DNA from: Streptomyces filipinensis
GTDB lineage: Bacteria > Actinomycetota > Actinomycetes > Streptomycetales > Streptomycetaceae
Reading direction: 5' to 3'
DNA length: 64,000 bases
Assembly (NCBI RefSeq): GCF_014649495.1
Contig: NZ_BMTD01000006.1
Span: 1-64,000, forward strand
Shown here: one piece after another, positions 1-8,078 of the stretch
Numbering within the stretch: position 1 is the stretch's first letter
Layout: each line of letters starts with the position of its first letter
Notes under the pieces: generated by a model
What the model saw: only the letters and a program-made list of their open reading frames with translations
Database searches by the model: none
Told to the model about the DNA's origin: nothing
Program-made: the position numbers and the translations under genes

Positions 1-1077
1 CGGCGTGACCGCGACGACAACCGGGGTGGCGGCTACGGCGACCGCGGCGGCGACCGTGGCGGGTTCCGCCGTGACGACAGGCGCGACGACCGCCGCGACG
101 ACCGGCGAGACGACCGGGGCGAGCGCGGTGGGTTCCGCGGTCGCGACGACCGTGGTGGCCGTGGACCCCGCCGGGACGACCGCGGCGGTCGGCCCGGCGG
201 CTTCCGGGGGCGTGACGACCGTCGGGACGACCGGCGCGACGACCGTCGGGGCGGTGGCCGCTTCCGCGATGAGCGTGACCGTGACCGTGACCGGGAGCCG
301 ATCAAGCGGCTGCCGATCCCGGAGGACGTCACCGGCGACGAGATCGACAAGGACGTCCGGCAGGAGCTGCAGAGCCTGCCCAAGACGCTCGCCGAGGACG
401 TCGCCAAGAACCTGGTGATGGTGGCCCGGCTCATCGACGAGGACCCCGAGGGCGCCTACGGCTACTCGAGGGTGGCCCTGCGTCTGGCGTCCCGCGTGGC
501 CGCCGTACGCGAGGCCGCCGGGTTCGCGGCGTACGCGAACCAGAAGTACTCCGAGGCCCTCGCCGAGTTCCGGGCCGCGCGGCGGATGACCGGCGCCGTG
601 GAGCTGTGGCCGGTGATGGCCGACTGCGAGCGTGGGCTCGGGCGGCCGGAGAAGGCGCTGGACATGGCCGGTGCCTCCGAGGTGCACAAGCTGGACAAGG
701 CGGGTCAGGTCGAGATGCGGCTGGTCGCGGCCGGTGCCCGGCGTGACATGGGTCAGCTGGACGCCGCCATCGTGACCCTGCAGAGCCCGGAGCTGGCCTC
801 CAACGCGGTCCAGCCGTGGACCGCGCGTCTGCGGTACGCCTACGCCGACGCCCTGCTGGCCGCCGGCCGGCAGGCCGAGGCGCGGGAGTGGTTCGCGAAG
901 GCCGTCGAGGCCGACCGGGACAGCAGCACGGATGCCTCGGACCGGCTGGCCGAGCTGGACGGCGTGGAGTTCGTCGACGCCCTCGACGAGAGCGAGAGCG
1001 ACGGCGAGGGCGACGGCGAGAGCCAGGGCGAGAGCGAGCCCGAGAAGCCGTCCCAGGAGGACGGCGACGAGGACTGA
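1..1077 (+). CDS. TPR-type protein, 5' end missing
   Basis: The reading frame is open from base 1 to the stop at 1077, so this is the C-terminal 358 codons of a longer gene. Codons 1 to about 98 form a low-complexity, strongly charged tract of Arg-Asp-Asp and Arg-Gly-Gly units, an RGG-like region that often binds RNA or acts as a disordered linker. It is followed by a folded segment beginning near EPIKRLPIPEDV. The segment from roughly codon 120 to 310 has alternating helices with TPR spacing (for example ALAEFRAARRMTGA and GRQAEAREWFAKAVEAD). The last 45 codons are Asp/Glu/Ser-rich and acidic. I infer a soluble cytoplasmic protein with a basic, RNA-binding-like N-terminus and an acidic tail. 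The function is unknown, and the true start lies outside the window. Confidence 0.8.
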   Translation, partial: RRDRDDNRGGGYGDRGGDRGGFRRDDRRDDRRDDRRDDRGERGGFRGRDDRGGRGPRRDDRGGRPGGFRGRDDRRDDRRDDRRGGGRFRDERDRDRDREPIKRLPIPEDVTGDEIDKDVRQELQSLPKTLAEDVAKNLVMVARLIDEDPEGAYGYSRVALRLASRVAAVREAAGFAAYANQKYSEALAEFRAARRMTGAVELWPVMADCERGLGRPEKALDMAGASEVHKLDKAGQVEMRLVAAGARRDMGQLDAAIVTLQSPELASNAVQPWTARLRYAYADALLAAGRQAEAREWFAKAVEADRDSSTDASDRLAELDGVEFVDALDESESDGEGDGESQGESEPEKPSQEDGDED

Positions 1078-1112
1078 CGTCCCAGCCGGCCGACGAGTGG
1101 CCGGTGGACGAG

Positions 1113-1146
1113 AAGAGGGCAGGCTCCCCGCGGAGCCTGCCCTCTT
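1113..1146. terminator. Bidirectional terminator hairpin
   Basis: A perfect 15-bp stem (arms 1113-1127 and 1132-1146, loop CCGC) lies midway between two converging genes. The arms begin with AA and end with TT, so it can act in both directions. Confidence 0.9.
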
Positions 1147-1176
1147 GGGCGTTCCGGGCGCTCGCGTCTCCGGCGC

Positions 1177-2460
1177 TCAGATCTCCAGGGCCCGCAACAC
1201 CAGCCCCGACGCGGGCTTGGGGCCGAACGACGTCGACTTGCGGGGCATCGTCACGCCCTGGCGGGCCAGGTCGCGTACGACCTCCTCGCGGACGGGGTGC
1301 ATCAGGACGGCCGTACTGCCGTCGTGTTCCGCCTTGGCGACCGTCGCGGCCGTGTCGTGGATGTAGGCGATGTGGGCCGCGGAGTCCTCGGGGATGTGCC
1401 AGACGTGGTCGAGCAGTGTGGCGTGCAGGACCGTGGCGTCCAGGGAGCGCCAGGCCTGCGGGCGGTCGGCCGGGATCGTCCGGGCCAGCAGGTCCGGGTC
1501 GGGGTGGTCGAGCAGGTGGAAGGCGCCGTCGCCGGCCAGCAGGAAGGCGTTGCCCGCGCAGGAGGCGTCGGCGAGCGTCTCCAGCGCCTCGGCGAGCGGT
1601 ACCTCGAGGTGTCGTACCCGGAACAGCCCTTCCACCGCCGCGAGCGCGTCCGCGACACGCAGGCCGTGCAGCAGACGGTGGATGGCGCGGACGCGCAACG
1701 GGTAGCGGGCGGTGTCGACGAGCAGGACCAGGCCGTGGTCCCAGGGGCTGGGGGAGGGGTGCTCCGCGCGCAGCCGGAGGTAGGTGGCCCAGCGGTGGTG
1801 GCCGTCGGCGATCAGGGCCTGCTGGCGGGCGAGCTCGGACTGGACGCGGGCCAGGTCGGCGGGGTCGGTGATGGACCAGAGGCGGTGGTGGAAGCCGTCC
1901 TCGGTGGTGGTGTCCAGCAGCGGCGGCTTCTCCGCCGTGCGCTCGACGACCTCGGCCGCCGTGCCGTCGCCGCGGTAGGTCAGCAGCAGCGGCTCCAGGT
2001 TCGCGCGCGTGGCCCGCATCAGGGCCGCGCGGTCGGCGACCACGGGCGGCATGACGTCCTCGTGCGGCAGCACCAGGCCCTCGGCGGGTTCCGAGACCCG
2101 CAGCGCGCCGATGACACCGCGCTGGAGCATCCCGTTGCCGTCGCGCTGTTCGTAGACGTACAGGCCGGGTTCCGGGTCAGCGGTGAGGATGCCCTCGTCC
2201 AGCCAGCGGCGCAGGGTGTCGGCCGCCTGTTCGGTGCGGGCGCTGGGGGTGCCGGCCTGGGGAAGGATCAGCCGAACGATGTTGTGCGGGTCGGCCGACT
2301 GGAGGTGGTGCACCCCGTCGGGGCGCACGACGACGTCGTACGGCGGGGAGGTGACGGAGGCCAGGCTGCCGACCCGGTCCGGGTCGTAGCGAAGGCCGCG
2401 GAACGGGTTGAGTTCCAGGCCTCGGCGCGCCGTTGCTTCCGAGTGACCTGCAGTGTTCAT
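1177..2460 (-). CDS. DUF1015 family protein
   Basis: This 427-residue protein has the typical length of the DUF1015 family. The N-terminal motif ITSPPYD-like (here VTSPPYDVV, about residue 36) and the internal DGHHRWATYLRLR segment (about residue 218) are the family hallmarks. The ending, where TSFGPKPASGLVLRAL closes the protein, is also typical. Members are soluble cytoplasmic proteins of unproven biochemical role, sometimes annotated as SerC-like or HTH proteins without support. It is divergent from the HAD phosphatase gene, with only 73 bp between the start codons, so the promoters must overlap or face each other closely. The start is the ATG at 2460. The family assignment is firm and the function is unknown. 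Confidence 0.88.
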   Translation of the reverse strand: MNTAGHSEATARRGLELNPFRGLRYDPDRVGSLASVTSPPYDVVVRPDGVHHLQSADPHNIVRLILPQAGTPSARTEQAADTLRRWLDEGILTADPEPGLYVYEQRDGNGMLQRGVIGALRVSEPAEGLVLPHEDVMPPVVADRAALMRATRANLEPLLLTYRGDGTAAEVVERTAEKPPLLDTTTEDGFHHRLWSITDPADLARVQSELARQQALIADGHHRWATYLRLRAEHPSPSPWDHGLVLLVDTARYPLRVRAIHRLLHGLRVADALAAVEGLFRVRHLEVPLAEALETLADASCAGNAFLLAGDGAFHLLDHPDPDLLARTIPADRPQAWRSLDATVLHATLLDHVWHIPEDSAAHIAYIHDTAATVAKAEHDGSTAVLMHPVREEVVRDLARQGVTMPRKSTSFGPKPASGLVLRALEI

Positions 2461-2533
2461 CCCGGCATCGTACGTGTGTCAGTGGCGTGCGGGATGATCG
2501 GGGGAAAGGCCTTCGAACGAGGAGCGATGTGGA

Positions 2534-3562
2534 ATGAGCCAGGCGGTCAGGACGAGGCCCGAGGGCAGTGGGCAGCCCCTGAGCGAGGCGTACGACACGG
2601 CGCTGCTCGATCTGGACGGGGTGGTGTACGCGGGCGGGAACGCGATCGCGCACGCCGTCGACTCGCTGGCGGTGGCGCGCTCGGGCGGCATGCATCTGGC
2701 GTACGTCACCAACAACGCGCTGCGGACCCCGGACGCGGTGGCCGGGCATCTGACGGAGCTGGGCATACCGACGGGTGCCGACGACGTCATCACGTCGGCG
2801 CAGGCGGTCGCGCGGCTGATCAGTGAGCAGGTGCCGGCCGGGGCGCGGGTGCTGGTGATCGGCGGTGAGGGGCTGCGGGTGGCGCTGCGCGAGCGGGGGC
2901 TGACCCCGGTGGAGTCGGCGGACGACGATCCGGCGGCGGTCGTGCAGGGGTACGGCGGGCCGGATCTGGCCTGGGGGAGGTTCGCGGAGGCGTCGTACGC
3001 GGTGGCGCGCGGGGTGCCGTGGTTCGCCTCCAACACCGATCTGACGATTCCGAGCGGGCGGGGTATCGCGCCGGGCAACGGGGCGGCCGTGGAGGTCGTA
3101 CGGATCGCGACGGGCGCGGAGCCGCAGGTGGCGGGCAAGCCGCTGCCGCCGATGCACCGCGAGACGATCATCCGGACGGGGGCGGAGCGGCCGCTGGTGG
3201 TCGGGGACCGGCTGGACACGGACATCGAGGGCGCGTTCAACGGCGGGGTCGACTCGCTGCTGGTGCTGACGGGTGTCACCGACGGGCTCCAGCTGCTGGC
3301 CGCGCCGCCCCGGCACCGGCCGACGTACGTGGACGCCGATCTGCGCGGGCTGCTCACCGGGCAGCCGGAGGTGACCGCGCTCTCGGGGGGCTTTCGCTGC
3401 GGCGGGTTCACGGCGACGGCCGGGGCGGACCGGCTGGAGCTGGAGGGGGACGGCGAGGCGCTGGACGGCCTGCGGGCGCTGTGCGCGGCGGCCTGGACGG
3501 CGGCCGGGGAGGGCTCCTGCGCGCTGGACGGGGGGAAGGCGTTGGCGCGGCTGGGACTCTGA
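2534..3562 (+). CDS. HAD-superfamily phosphatase, NagD/p-nitrophenyl phosphatase-like
   Basis: A 342-residue class IIA HAD hydrolase. Motif I is DLDGVVY (D26 nucleophile, D28 general acid). Motif II is in AYVTNNA. The C-terminal KPLPPMHRETI segment supplies the motif III lysine, and VVGDRLDTDIEGA supplies motif IV with its metal-binding aspartates. The family hydrolyses small phosphate esters such as sugar phosphates, glycerol phosphate or p-nitrophenyl phosphate. The physiological substrate cannot be read from the sequence. A ribosome-binding site GGAG at 2521 precedes the ATG by about nine bases. A C-terminal extension of about 80 residues after the core contains Ala/Leu-rich helices of unknown role. 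It stands alone, upstream of the iron transporter. Confidence 0.9.
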   Translation: MSQAVRTRPEGSGQPLSEAYDTALLDLDGVVYAGGNAIAHAVDSLAVARSGGMHLAYVTNNALRTPDAVAGHLTELGIPTGADDVITSAQAVARLISEQVPAGARVLVIGGEGLRVALRERGLTPVESADDDPAAVVQGYGGPDLAWGRFAEASYAVARGVPWFASNTDLTIPSGRGIAPGNGAAVEVVRIATGAEPQVAGKPLPPMHRETIIRTGAERPLVVGDRLDTDIEGAFNGGVDSLLVLTGVTDGLQLLAAPPRHRPTYVDADLRGLLTGQPEVTALSGGFRCGGFTATAGADRLELEGDGEALDGLRALCAAAWTAAGEGSCALDGGKALARLGL

Positions 3563-3594
3563 CGCGTTGCGTACCCGGGGATCGAGAGCGGCAC

Positions 3595-3613
3595 CGAGGG
3601 TAGGCTAACCTAA
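3595..3613. promoter_or_regulatory. Iron box (DmdR/IdeR-type operator)
   Basis: The 19 bases match the actinobacterial iron-box consensus TTAGGTTAGGCTAACCTAA at 16 positions, with the right half TAGGCTAACCTAA intact. It ends four bases before the GTG at 3618 and overlaps the place where a -10 element (TAACCT, 3606-3611) would sit for a leaderless transcript. Iron-loaded DmdR1 would therefore block transcription of the ABC importer. Confidence 0.85.
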
Positions 3614-3617
3614 CCTC

Positions 3618-4661
3618 GTGTTGGTCGACAGTCCTCCGGAACAGCGCGCGGAGACCGCCCCCGCGCCCCCAACCCGCCAGGCGGCCAGGGCCCTTGGGCT
3701 CCTGCTGTCCGTCGCGATCATGGTGCTCGTCGCCGTGGCGAGCATCGCGATCGGGGCGAAAGCGCTCTCGCTGGACCAGGTCTGGCACGGTCTGTTCCAC
3801 GACAGGGGCACGTACGGCGACGTGGTCGTCGACGAGCGGCTCTCGCGCACGCTCCTGGGCCTGCTGGCCGGTGCCGCGCTCGGCCTCGCGGGCGCGGTGC
3901 TGCAGGCGCTCACCCGCAATCCGCTGGCCGACCCCGGACTGCTCGGGATCAACGCGGGTGCCTCGGCGGCCGTCGTCACGGCCGTCACCTACTTCGGCGT
4001 CACCAGCCTCACCGGCTATGTGTGGTTCGCCTTCCTCGGCGCGGCGGCCGTCGGCGCGCTGGTGTGGTTCCTCGGTGGCAGCCGGGGCGCCACCCCGGTC
4101 CGGCTCGCGCTCGCCGGTACGGCGATCAGTGCGGCGCTGTACGGCTACCTCCAGGCCGTGATGATCATGGACGACGCGGCGCTGGGCAAGATGCGCTTCT
4201 GGACGGTGGGTTCGCTGGCCTCCGCCACCGACTCGACCATCTGGCAGGTGCTTCCGTTCCTCGCGGCCGGCGCCGTCCTGGCGCTCGTGCTGGCCCGGCC
4301 GCTGAACGCCATGGAGATGGGCGACGACACGGCCCGCGCCCTCGGCGCCCACCTGGGCCGCACCCGCGCCCTGGCCATGCTGGCCGCCACCGTGCTGTGC
4401 GGCGCCGCCACCGCCGCGTGCGGCCCGATCATGTTCGTCGGCCTGATGGTCCCCCACGTGGTGCGCTCCTTCACCGGCCCCGACCTGCGCTGGATCCTGC
4501 CGTACGCCACGGTCCTGTCGCCCGCGCTGCTGCTCGGCGCCGACGTCATCGGCCGGGTGGTGGCCCGCCCCTCGGAACTGCAGGTCGGGATCGTCACCGC
4601 GCTCATCGGCGGGCCGGTCTTCATCTTTCTCGTACGACGGCGGAGGACGGCCCAGCTGTGA
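3618..4661 (+). CDS. FecCD-family iron-siderophore ABC transporter permease (1)
   Basis: A 347-residue permease of the BtuC/FecCD family with eight to ten hydrophobic segments. Family signatures visible are RLPR-like ERLSRTLLGLLAGAALGLAGA (first cytoplasmic loop), NPLADPGLLGINAGA, and the coupling-helix sequence near AMEMGDDTARALGAHLGRTR that contacts the ATPase. It would form a heterodimeric channel in the cytoplasmic membrane with the next gene product. The start is a GTG five bases after an iron box, with no Shine-Dalgarno sequence, so translation from a leaderless mRNA is likely. It overlaps the next gene by four bases. Expression should be repressed by iron. Confidence 0.92.
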   Translation: MLVDSPPEQRAETAPAPPTRQAARALGLLLSVAIMVLVAVASIAIGAKALSLDQVWHGLFHDRGTYGDVVVDERLSRTLLGLLAGAALGLAGAVLQALTRNPLADPGLLGINAGASAAVVTAVTYFGVTSLTGYVWFAFLGAAAVGALVWFLGGSRGATPVRLALAGTAISAALYGYLQAVMIMDDAALGKMRFWTVGSLASATDSTIWQVLPFLAAGAVLALVLARPLNAMEMGDDTARALGAHLGRTRALAMLAATVLCGAATAACGPIMFVGLMVPHVVRSFTGPDLRWILPYATVLSPALLLGADVIGRVVARPSELQVGIVTALIGGPVFIFLVRRRRTAQL

Positions 4662-5704
4662 AGACCCGCTCCGTGTACCGGGCCGTACGCACTCCGGGCG
4701 GGCTCTCCCTGCGCCTGGACCTGCGGGCCCTGATCGTCGTCGTCCTGCTGCTGGCCGCCGCCTGTGCCGCGGGGGTCGCGCTGATCGGCACCGGCGACGC
4801 GAAGATCCCCGCGGCCGACGTGCTGCGGACCCTCGCCGGGAACGGCACCACGTACCAGGACTTCATCGTCAACGAGCTGCGGCTCCCGCGCGTCCTGGTC
4901 GGCCTCCTGGTCGGCGCCTCGCTCGGCCTCGGCGGCGCACTGTTCCAGGCCGTCTCGCGCAACCCGCTCGGCAGCCCGGACGTGCTGGGCCTCTCCCAGG
5001 GCTCGACGGCCGGCGCGCTGGTCGTGATCGTGCTGATGTCCGGCAGCGCCACCCAGGTGACCCTGGGCGCGCTGGCCGGCGGTCTGGTCACCGGGCTGTC
5101 CATCTACCTGCTCGCCTGGCGGCAGGGCGTGCACGGGTACCGGTTCGTGCTGGTCGGCATCGGCGTGTCCGCCGTCATGACGGCCGTCAACGGCTATCTG
5201 CTCACCAAGGCCGACTTGGTCGACGCGGCCCGCGCGGTCGTGTGGATGACCGGTTCCCTAAACGGCCGTGACTGGGACCAGGTCTGGCCGCTGCTCGCCC
5301 TGTGCGCCGTCCTCGTCCCGCTGGTCCTCGCGGGCGCGGGCGGCCTGAGGATGATGGAGATGGGCGACGACGTCGCGAACGCCCTCGGGGTGCGGGTGCA
5401 GCGCACCCGGCTGGTGCTGATGGTCTCCGCCGTGCTGCTCACCGCTGCCGCCACCGCGGCAGCCGGCCCCGTCAGCTTCGTCGCGCTCACCGCGCCGCAG
5501 CTCGCCCGGCGCCTGACCCGCTCGCCGGGCCCGAACCTGCTGCCCTCCCTGTGCATGGGCGCCACCCTGCTGGTCGCCGCCGACTGGGTCTCGCAGCGTG
5601 CCTTCGGCGCCGACCAGCTGCCCGTCGGCGTGGTCACCGGTGTGCTCGGCGGCGGCTATCTGCTGTGGCTGCTGGTCACCGAGCGCAGGGCGGGCCGGAT
5701 ATGA
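4658..5704 (+). CDS. FecCD-family iron-siderophore ABC transporter permease (2)
   Basis: The second permease, 348 residues. The GTG at 4658 overlaps the TGA of the first permease (GTGA), so the two are translationally coupled. It shares the family signatures NELRLPRVLVGLLVGASLGLGGA and NPLGSPDVLGLSQG, and the MMEMGDDVANALGVRVQRTR coupling loop. About nine hydrophobic segments are visible. It pairs with the first permease to form the transport channel for ferric siderophores. No substrate-binding lipoprotein is encoded beside it, so the importer must use one from another locus or an as yet unlinked partner. Confidence 0.92.
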   Translation: MKTRSVYRAVRTPGGLSLRLDLRALIVVVLLLAAACAAGVALIGTGDAKIPAADVLRTLAGNGTTYQDFIVNELRLPRVLVGLLVGASLGLGGALFQAVSRNPLGSPDVLGLSQGSTAGALVVIVLMSGSATQVTLGALAGGLVTGLSIYLLAWRQGVHGYRFVLVGIGVSAVMTAVNGYLLTKADLVDAARAVVWMTGSLNGRDWDQVWPLLALCAVLVPLVLAGAGGLRMMEMGDDVANALGVRVQRTRLVLMVSAVLLTAAATAAAGPVSFVALTAPQLARRLTRSPGPNLLPSLCMGATLLVAADWVSQRAFGADQLPVGVVTGVLGGGYLLWLLVTERRAGRI

Positions 5705-6552
5705 GCGCCGTCCCCGAGTCAGACAGCAAGAGGAGCACCGTGAACCGCCTGTCCGCCGAGAACGTCACCCTCGCCTACGACCAGCGCGTCATCGCCGAAC
5801 AGCTGTCGGTGGAGATCCCCGACAACTCCTTCACGGTGATCGTCGGCCCCAACGCGTGCGGCAAGTCGACGCTGCTGCGGGCGTTGTCGCGGATGCTGAA
5901 GCCCAGTGGGGGCCGGGTGCTCCTGGACGGTCAGGTCATCCAGTCGATGCCCGCCAGGAAGGTGGCGCGGACCTTGGGCCTGCTGCCGCAGTCGTCCCTC
6001 GCGCCCGACGGCATCACCGTCGCCGCCCTCGTCGGCCGGGGCCGCTACCCGCACCAGGGCCTGCTGCGCCAGTGGTCGGCGGAGGACGAGCGGGTCGTCC
6101 AGGAGTCCATGCGGCAGACCGGGGTCGCCGAGCTGGCCGACCGGTACGTCGACGAGCTGTCCGGCGGGCAGCGGCAGCGGGTGTGGATCGCCATGGCGCT
6201 CGCCCAGCAGACCCCGCTGCTGCTCCTGGACGAGCCGACCACCTACCTGGACATCCAGCACCAGATCGACGTCCTCGACCTGTGCGCCGAGCTGCACGAG
6301 ACCCAGGGGCGGACGCTGGTCGCCGTCCTGCACGACCTCAACCACGCGGCCCGCTACGCCACCCACCTCGTCGCCCTGCGCGGTGGCGAGGTGATCGCCG
6401 AGGGCGCACCGAACGACATCGTCACGGCCGAACTGGTGGAGCAGGTGTTCGGGCTGCGGTGTCAGGTCATCGACGACCCGGAGACCGGGACCCCGCTGGT
6501 GGTGCCGGCCTCGCGCAAGGCCCGGGCGGAGCGGATCACAGCAGCTTCCTGA
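5701..6552 (+). CDS. Iron-siderophore ABC transporter ATP-binding protein
   Basis: An ABC ATPase of the FepC/FhuC type, 283 residues if it starts at the ATG that overlaps the preceding stop (ATGA). A GTG at 5740 is an alternative. Walker A is GPNACGKST (residues 49-57, with Ala where Gly is usual), the signature is LSGGQRQRVWIAMALAQ, Walker B is LLLLDEPTTYLD, and the switch histidine is in VLHDLNHAARYA. It powers the two FecCD permeases. The 3' end overlaps the end of the converging SCP2-like gene by 17 bp, leaving no room for a separate terminator. Confidence 0.93.
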   Translation: MSAVPESDSKRSTVNRLSAENVTLAYDQRVIAEQLSVEIPDNSFTVIVGPNACGKSTLLRALSRMLKPSGGRVLLDGQVIQSMPARKVARTLGLLPQSSLAPDGITVAALVGRGRYPHQGLLRQWSAEDERVVQESMRQTGVAELADRYVDELSGGQRQRVWIAMALAQQTPLLLLDEPTTYLDIQHQIDVLDLCAELHETQGRTLVAVLHDLNHAARYATHLVALRGGEVIAEGAPNDIVTAELVEQVFGLRCQVIDDPETGTPLVVPASRKARAERITAAS

Positions 6553-6883
6553 GCCGGAACAGGTCCAGCAGGCTCGCCTCCAGCCTGACCCGGCCCGAGC
6601 CCCAGGCGGTCGCGAAGTTCAGCTCGCCGCCCACCAGGGCCACCAGGTCGTCCCCGGCCATGGCGAGCCTGATCTGGGCCCTCTCACGCGGCGGCCCGGG
6701 ATGCGTCTCGTCCACCTCGATCCGGCCGCCCGTCATCCGGCCGACGAAGGTGACGCCCAGATCGGTGATGTGACAGCTCACCGAGCGGTCCAGGGCGGCG
6801 GCCGCGCGTACGTCGCCCTCGGAGCCCTGCATGTTGTCCGAAAGCTTTCCCAGCGCGGTGCGGCACTCCTCGATCGTGGCCAT
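6536..6883 (-). CDS. SCP2 sterol-binding domain protein
   Basis: A 115-residue protein made up of a single SCP2-like fold. The sequence begins MATIEECRTALGKLSDNM. It has the alternating strands and helices of the family, ending in a helix LLDLFRLRKLL. SCP2 domains bind lipids or sterol-like ligands in a hydrophobic tunnel. In actinobacteria such stand-alone copies are of unknown function. The ATG at 6881-6883 is the natural start. The 3' end overlaps the ABC ATPase gene tail to tail. Confidence 0.82.
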   Translation of the reverse strand: MATIEECRTALGKLSDNMQGSEGDVRAAAALDRSVSCHITDLGVTFVGRMTGGRIEVDETHPGPPRERAQIRLAMAGDDLVALVGGELNFATAWGSGRVRLEASLLDLFRLRKLL

Positions 6884-6925
6884 CGCCCACGACGGTACCC
6901 CAGCGGTTCGGGGTAGCGTCTGGGC

Positions 6926-7204
6926 ATGAGCGAGTCCGTGTCCGAGGCCCGGAGCGTCACCGCGGCCGAGTCCCCGTACGACCCCGCGGCCCCGGCCCCC
7001 CTGGCCGTCCCCCGCACCCCCACCGGCAACGCCGCGGTCGACGCCCTGCTGGAGCGGCTGGCCGACGCCGACCACCTCGGCACCGACGGGCACATGGAGG
7101 TGTACGAGGATGTGCACCGGGGGCTGCGCGACGCGCTCACCGCGCTCGACGCCCGGCCGGGACCTCCGGCTCCCACCCGTCACCCGACCGCCGCCCCTCA
7201 GTGA
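6926..7204 (+). CDS. Small conserved hypothetical protein upstream of tlyA
   Basis: A 92-residue acidic protein. The first 35 residues and the last 15 are Pro/Ala-rich. The middle (residues 35-75) forms amphipathic helices around NAAVDALLERLADAD and HMEVYEDVHRGLRDALTAL. I do not assign a known domain. The codon bias is normal for the neighbourhood, which supports a real gene. It lies 58 bases upstream of tlyA and may be cotranscribed with it. It is divergent from the SCP2-like gene with 42 bp between the starts. Confidence 0.7.
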   Translation: MSESVSEARSVTAAESPYDPAAPAPLAVPRTPTGNAAVDALLERLADADHLGTDGHMEVYEDVHRGLRDALTALDARPGPPAPTRHPTAAPQ

Positions 7205-7262
7205 GATCCTTCGGGTGGCACCTTTTGATCGTCGTACCACCAGAGCAGGAGCTGAACCGAAC

Positions 7263-8078
7263 GTGGCAGGAGTCGCACGTCGCCGTCTGGACGCGGAGCT
7301 GGTCCGCCGCAAGCTCGCGCGTTCGCGTGAGCACGCCAGCCAGCTGATCGCCGCCGGCCGGGTCACCGTCGGCAGGGCCGTGGCGACCAAGCCGGCCACG
7401 CAGGTGGAGACCGCCGCCGCGATCGTGGTCCAGGCCGACGACAGCGACCCGGACTACGTCTCCCGCGGCGGGCACAAGCTCGCCGGAGCGTTCGAGGTCT
7501 TCGTGCCGCAGGGGCTCGTGGTCGGGGGCCGGCGCGCGCTGGACGCCGGCGCGTCCACCGGCGGTTTCACCGATGTCCTGCTGCGCGCCGGGGCCGCGCA
7601 CGTCGTCGCCGTGGACGTCGGATACGGACAGCTCGCCTGGACTTTGCAGAGTGATGAACGCGTCACCGTCAAGGACCGTACGAACGTACGCGAGTTGACG
7701 CTCGACGCGATCGATGGGGAACCTGTGGATCTTGTCGTGGGTGATCTGTCCTTCATCCCGCTCGGACTGGTGCTGCCGGCCCTCAAGCGGTGCGTGAAGC
7801 CGGACGCCGACCTGGTGATGATGGTCAAGCCGCAGTTCGAGGTGGGTAAGGAGCGACTCGGCAGCGGAGGTGTCGTACGGAGTCCGCAGCTGCGGGCGGA
7901 GGCCGTGCGCGGAGTGGCCGAGAAGGCCTGGGAGCTGGGGCTCGGGGTGCGGGGAGTCACCGCCAGTCCGCTGCCCGGGCCCTCGGGGAACGTCGAGTAC
8001 TTTCTCTGGTTGCGGGCGGGGGCACCCCAGGTGGACCCGGCCGACGTCGACCGTGCAGTGGCGGAGGGGCCGCGTTGA
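7263..8078 (+). CDS. tlyA: TlyA-family 2'-O-methyltransferase (16S/23S rRNA) or hemolysin-like protein
   Basis: A 271-residue protein with an N-terminal S4 RNA-binding domain (about residues 6-60) and an RrmJ/FtsJ-type methyltransferase domain. Visible are SRGGHKL (67-73), the SAM-binding motif LDAGASTGGFTD (93-104), GDLSFIPL (160-167) and MVKPQFE (187-193), which fit the K-D-K-E catalytic tetrad. In mycobacteria TlyA methylates 16S C1409 and 23S C1920 and sensitises ribosomes to capreomycin. The GTG start has AGGAG eleven bases upstream. The stop overlaps the TTG start of nadK, and the order tlyA-nadK-recN is conserved across actinobacteria. Confidence 0.93.
   Translation: MAGVARRRLDAELVRRKLARSREHASQLIAAGRVTVGRAVATKPATQVETAAAIVVQADDSDPDYVSRGGHKLAGAFEVFVPQGLVVGGRRALDAGASTGGFTDVLLRAGAAHVVAVDVGYGQLAWTLQSDERVTVKDRTNVRELTLDAIDGEPVDLVVGDLSFIPLGLVLPALKRCVKPDADLVMMVKPQFEVGKERLGSGGVVRSPQLRAEAVRGVAEKAWELGLGVRGVTASPLPGPSGNVEYFLWLRAGAPQVDPADVDRAVAEGPR

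Noticed and set aside
5..434. Two overlapping frames in the repeat region at the start of the window (plus-strand Thr/Ala-rich and minus-strand Ser/Arg-rich).
   Set aside because: The frame continuous with the TPR gene is open through the same bases, and its RDD/RGG composition explains both as shadows.
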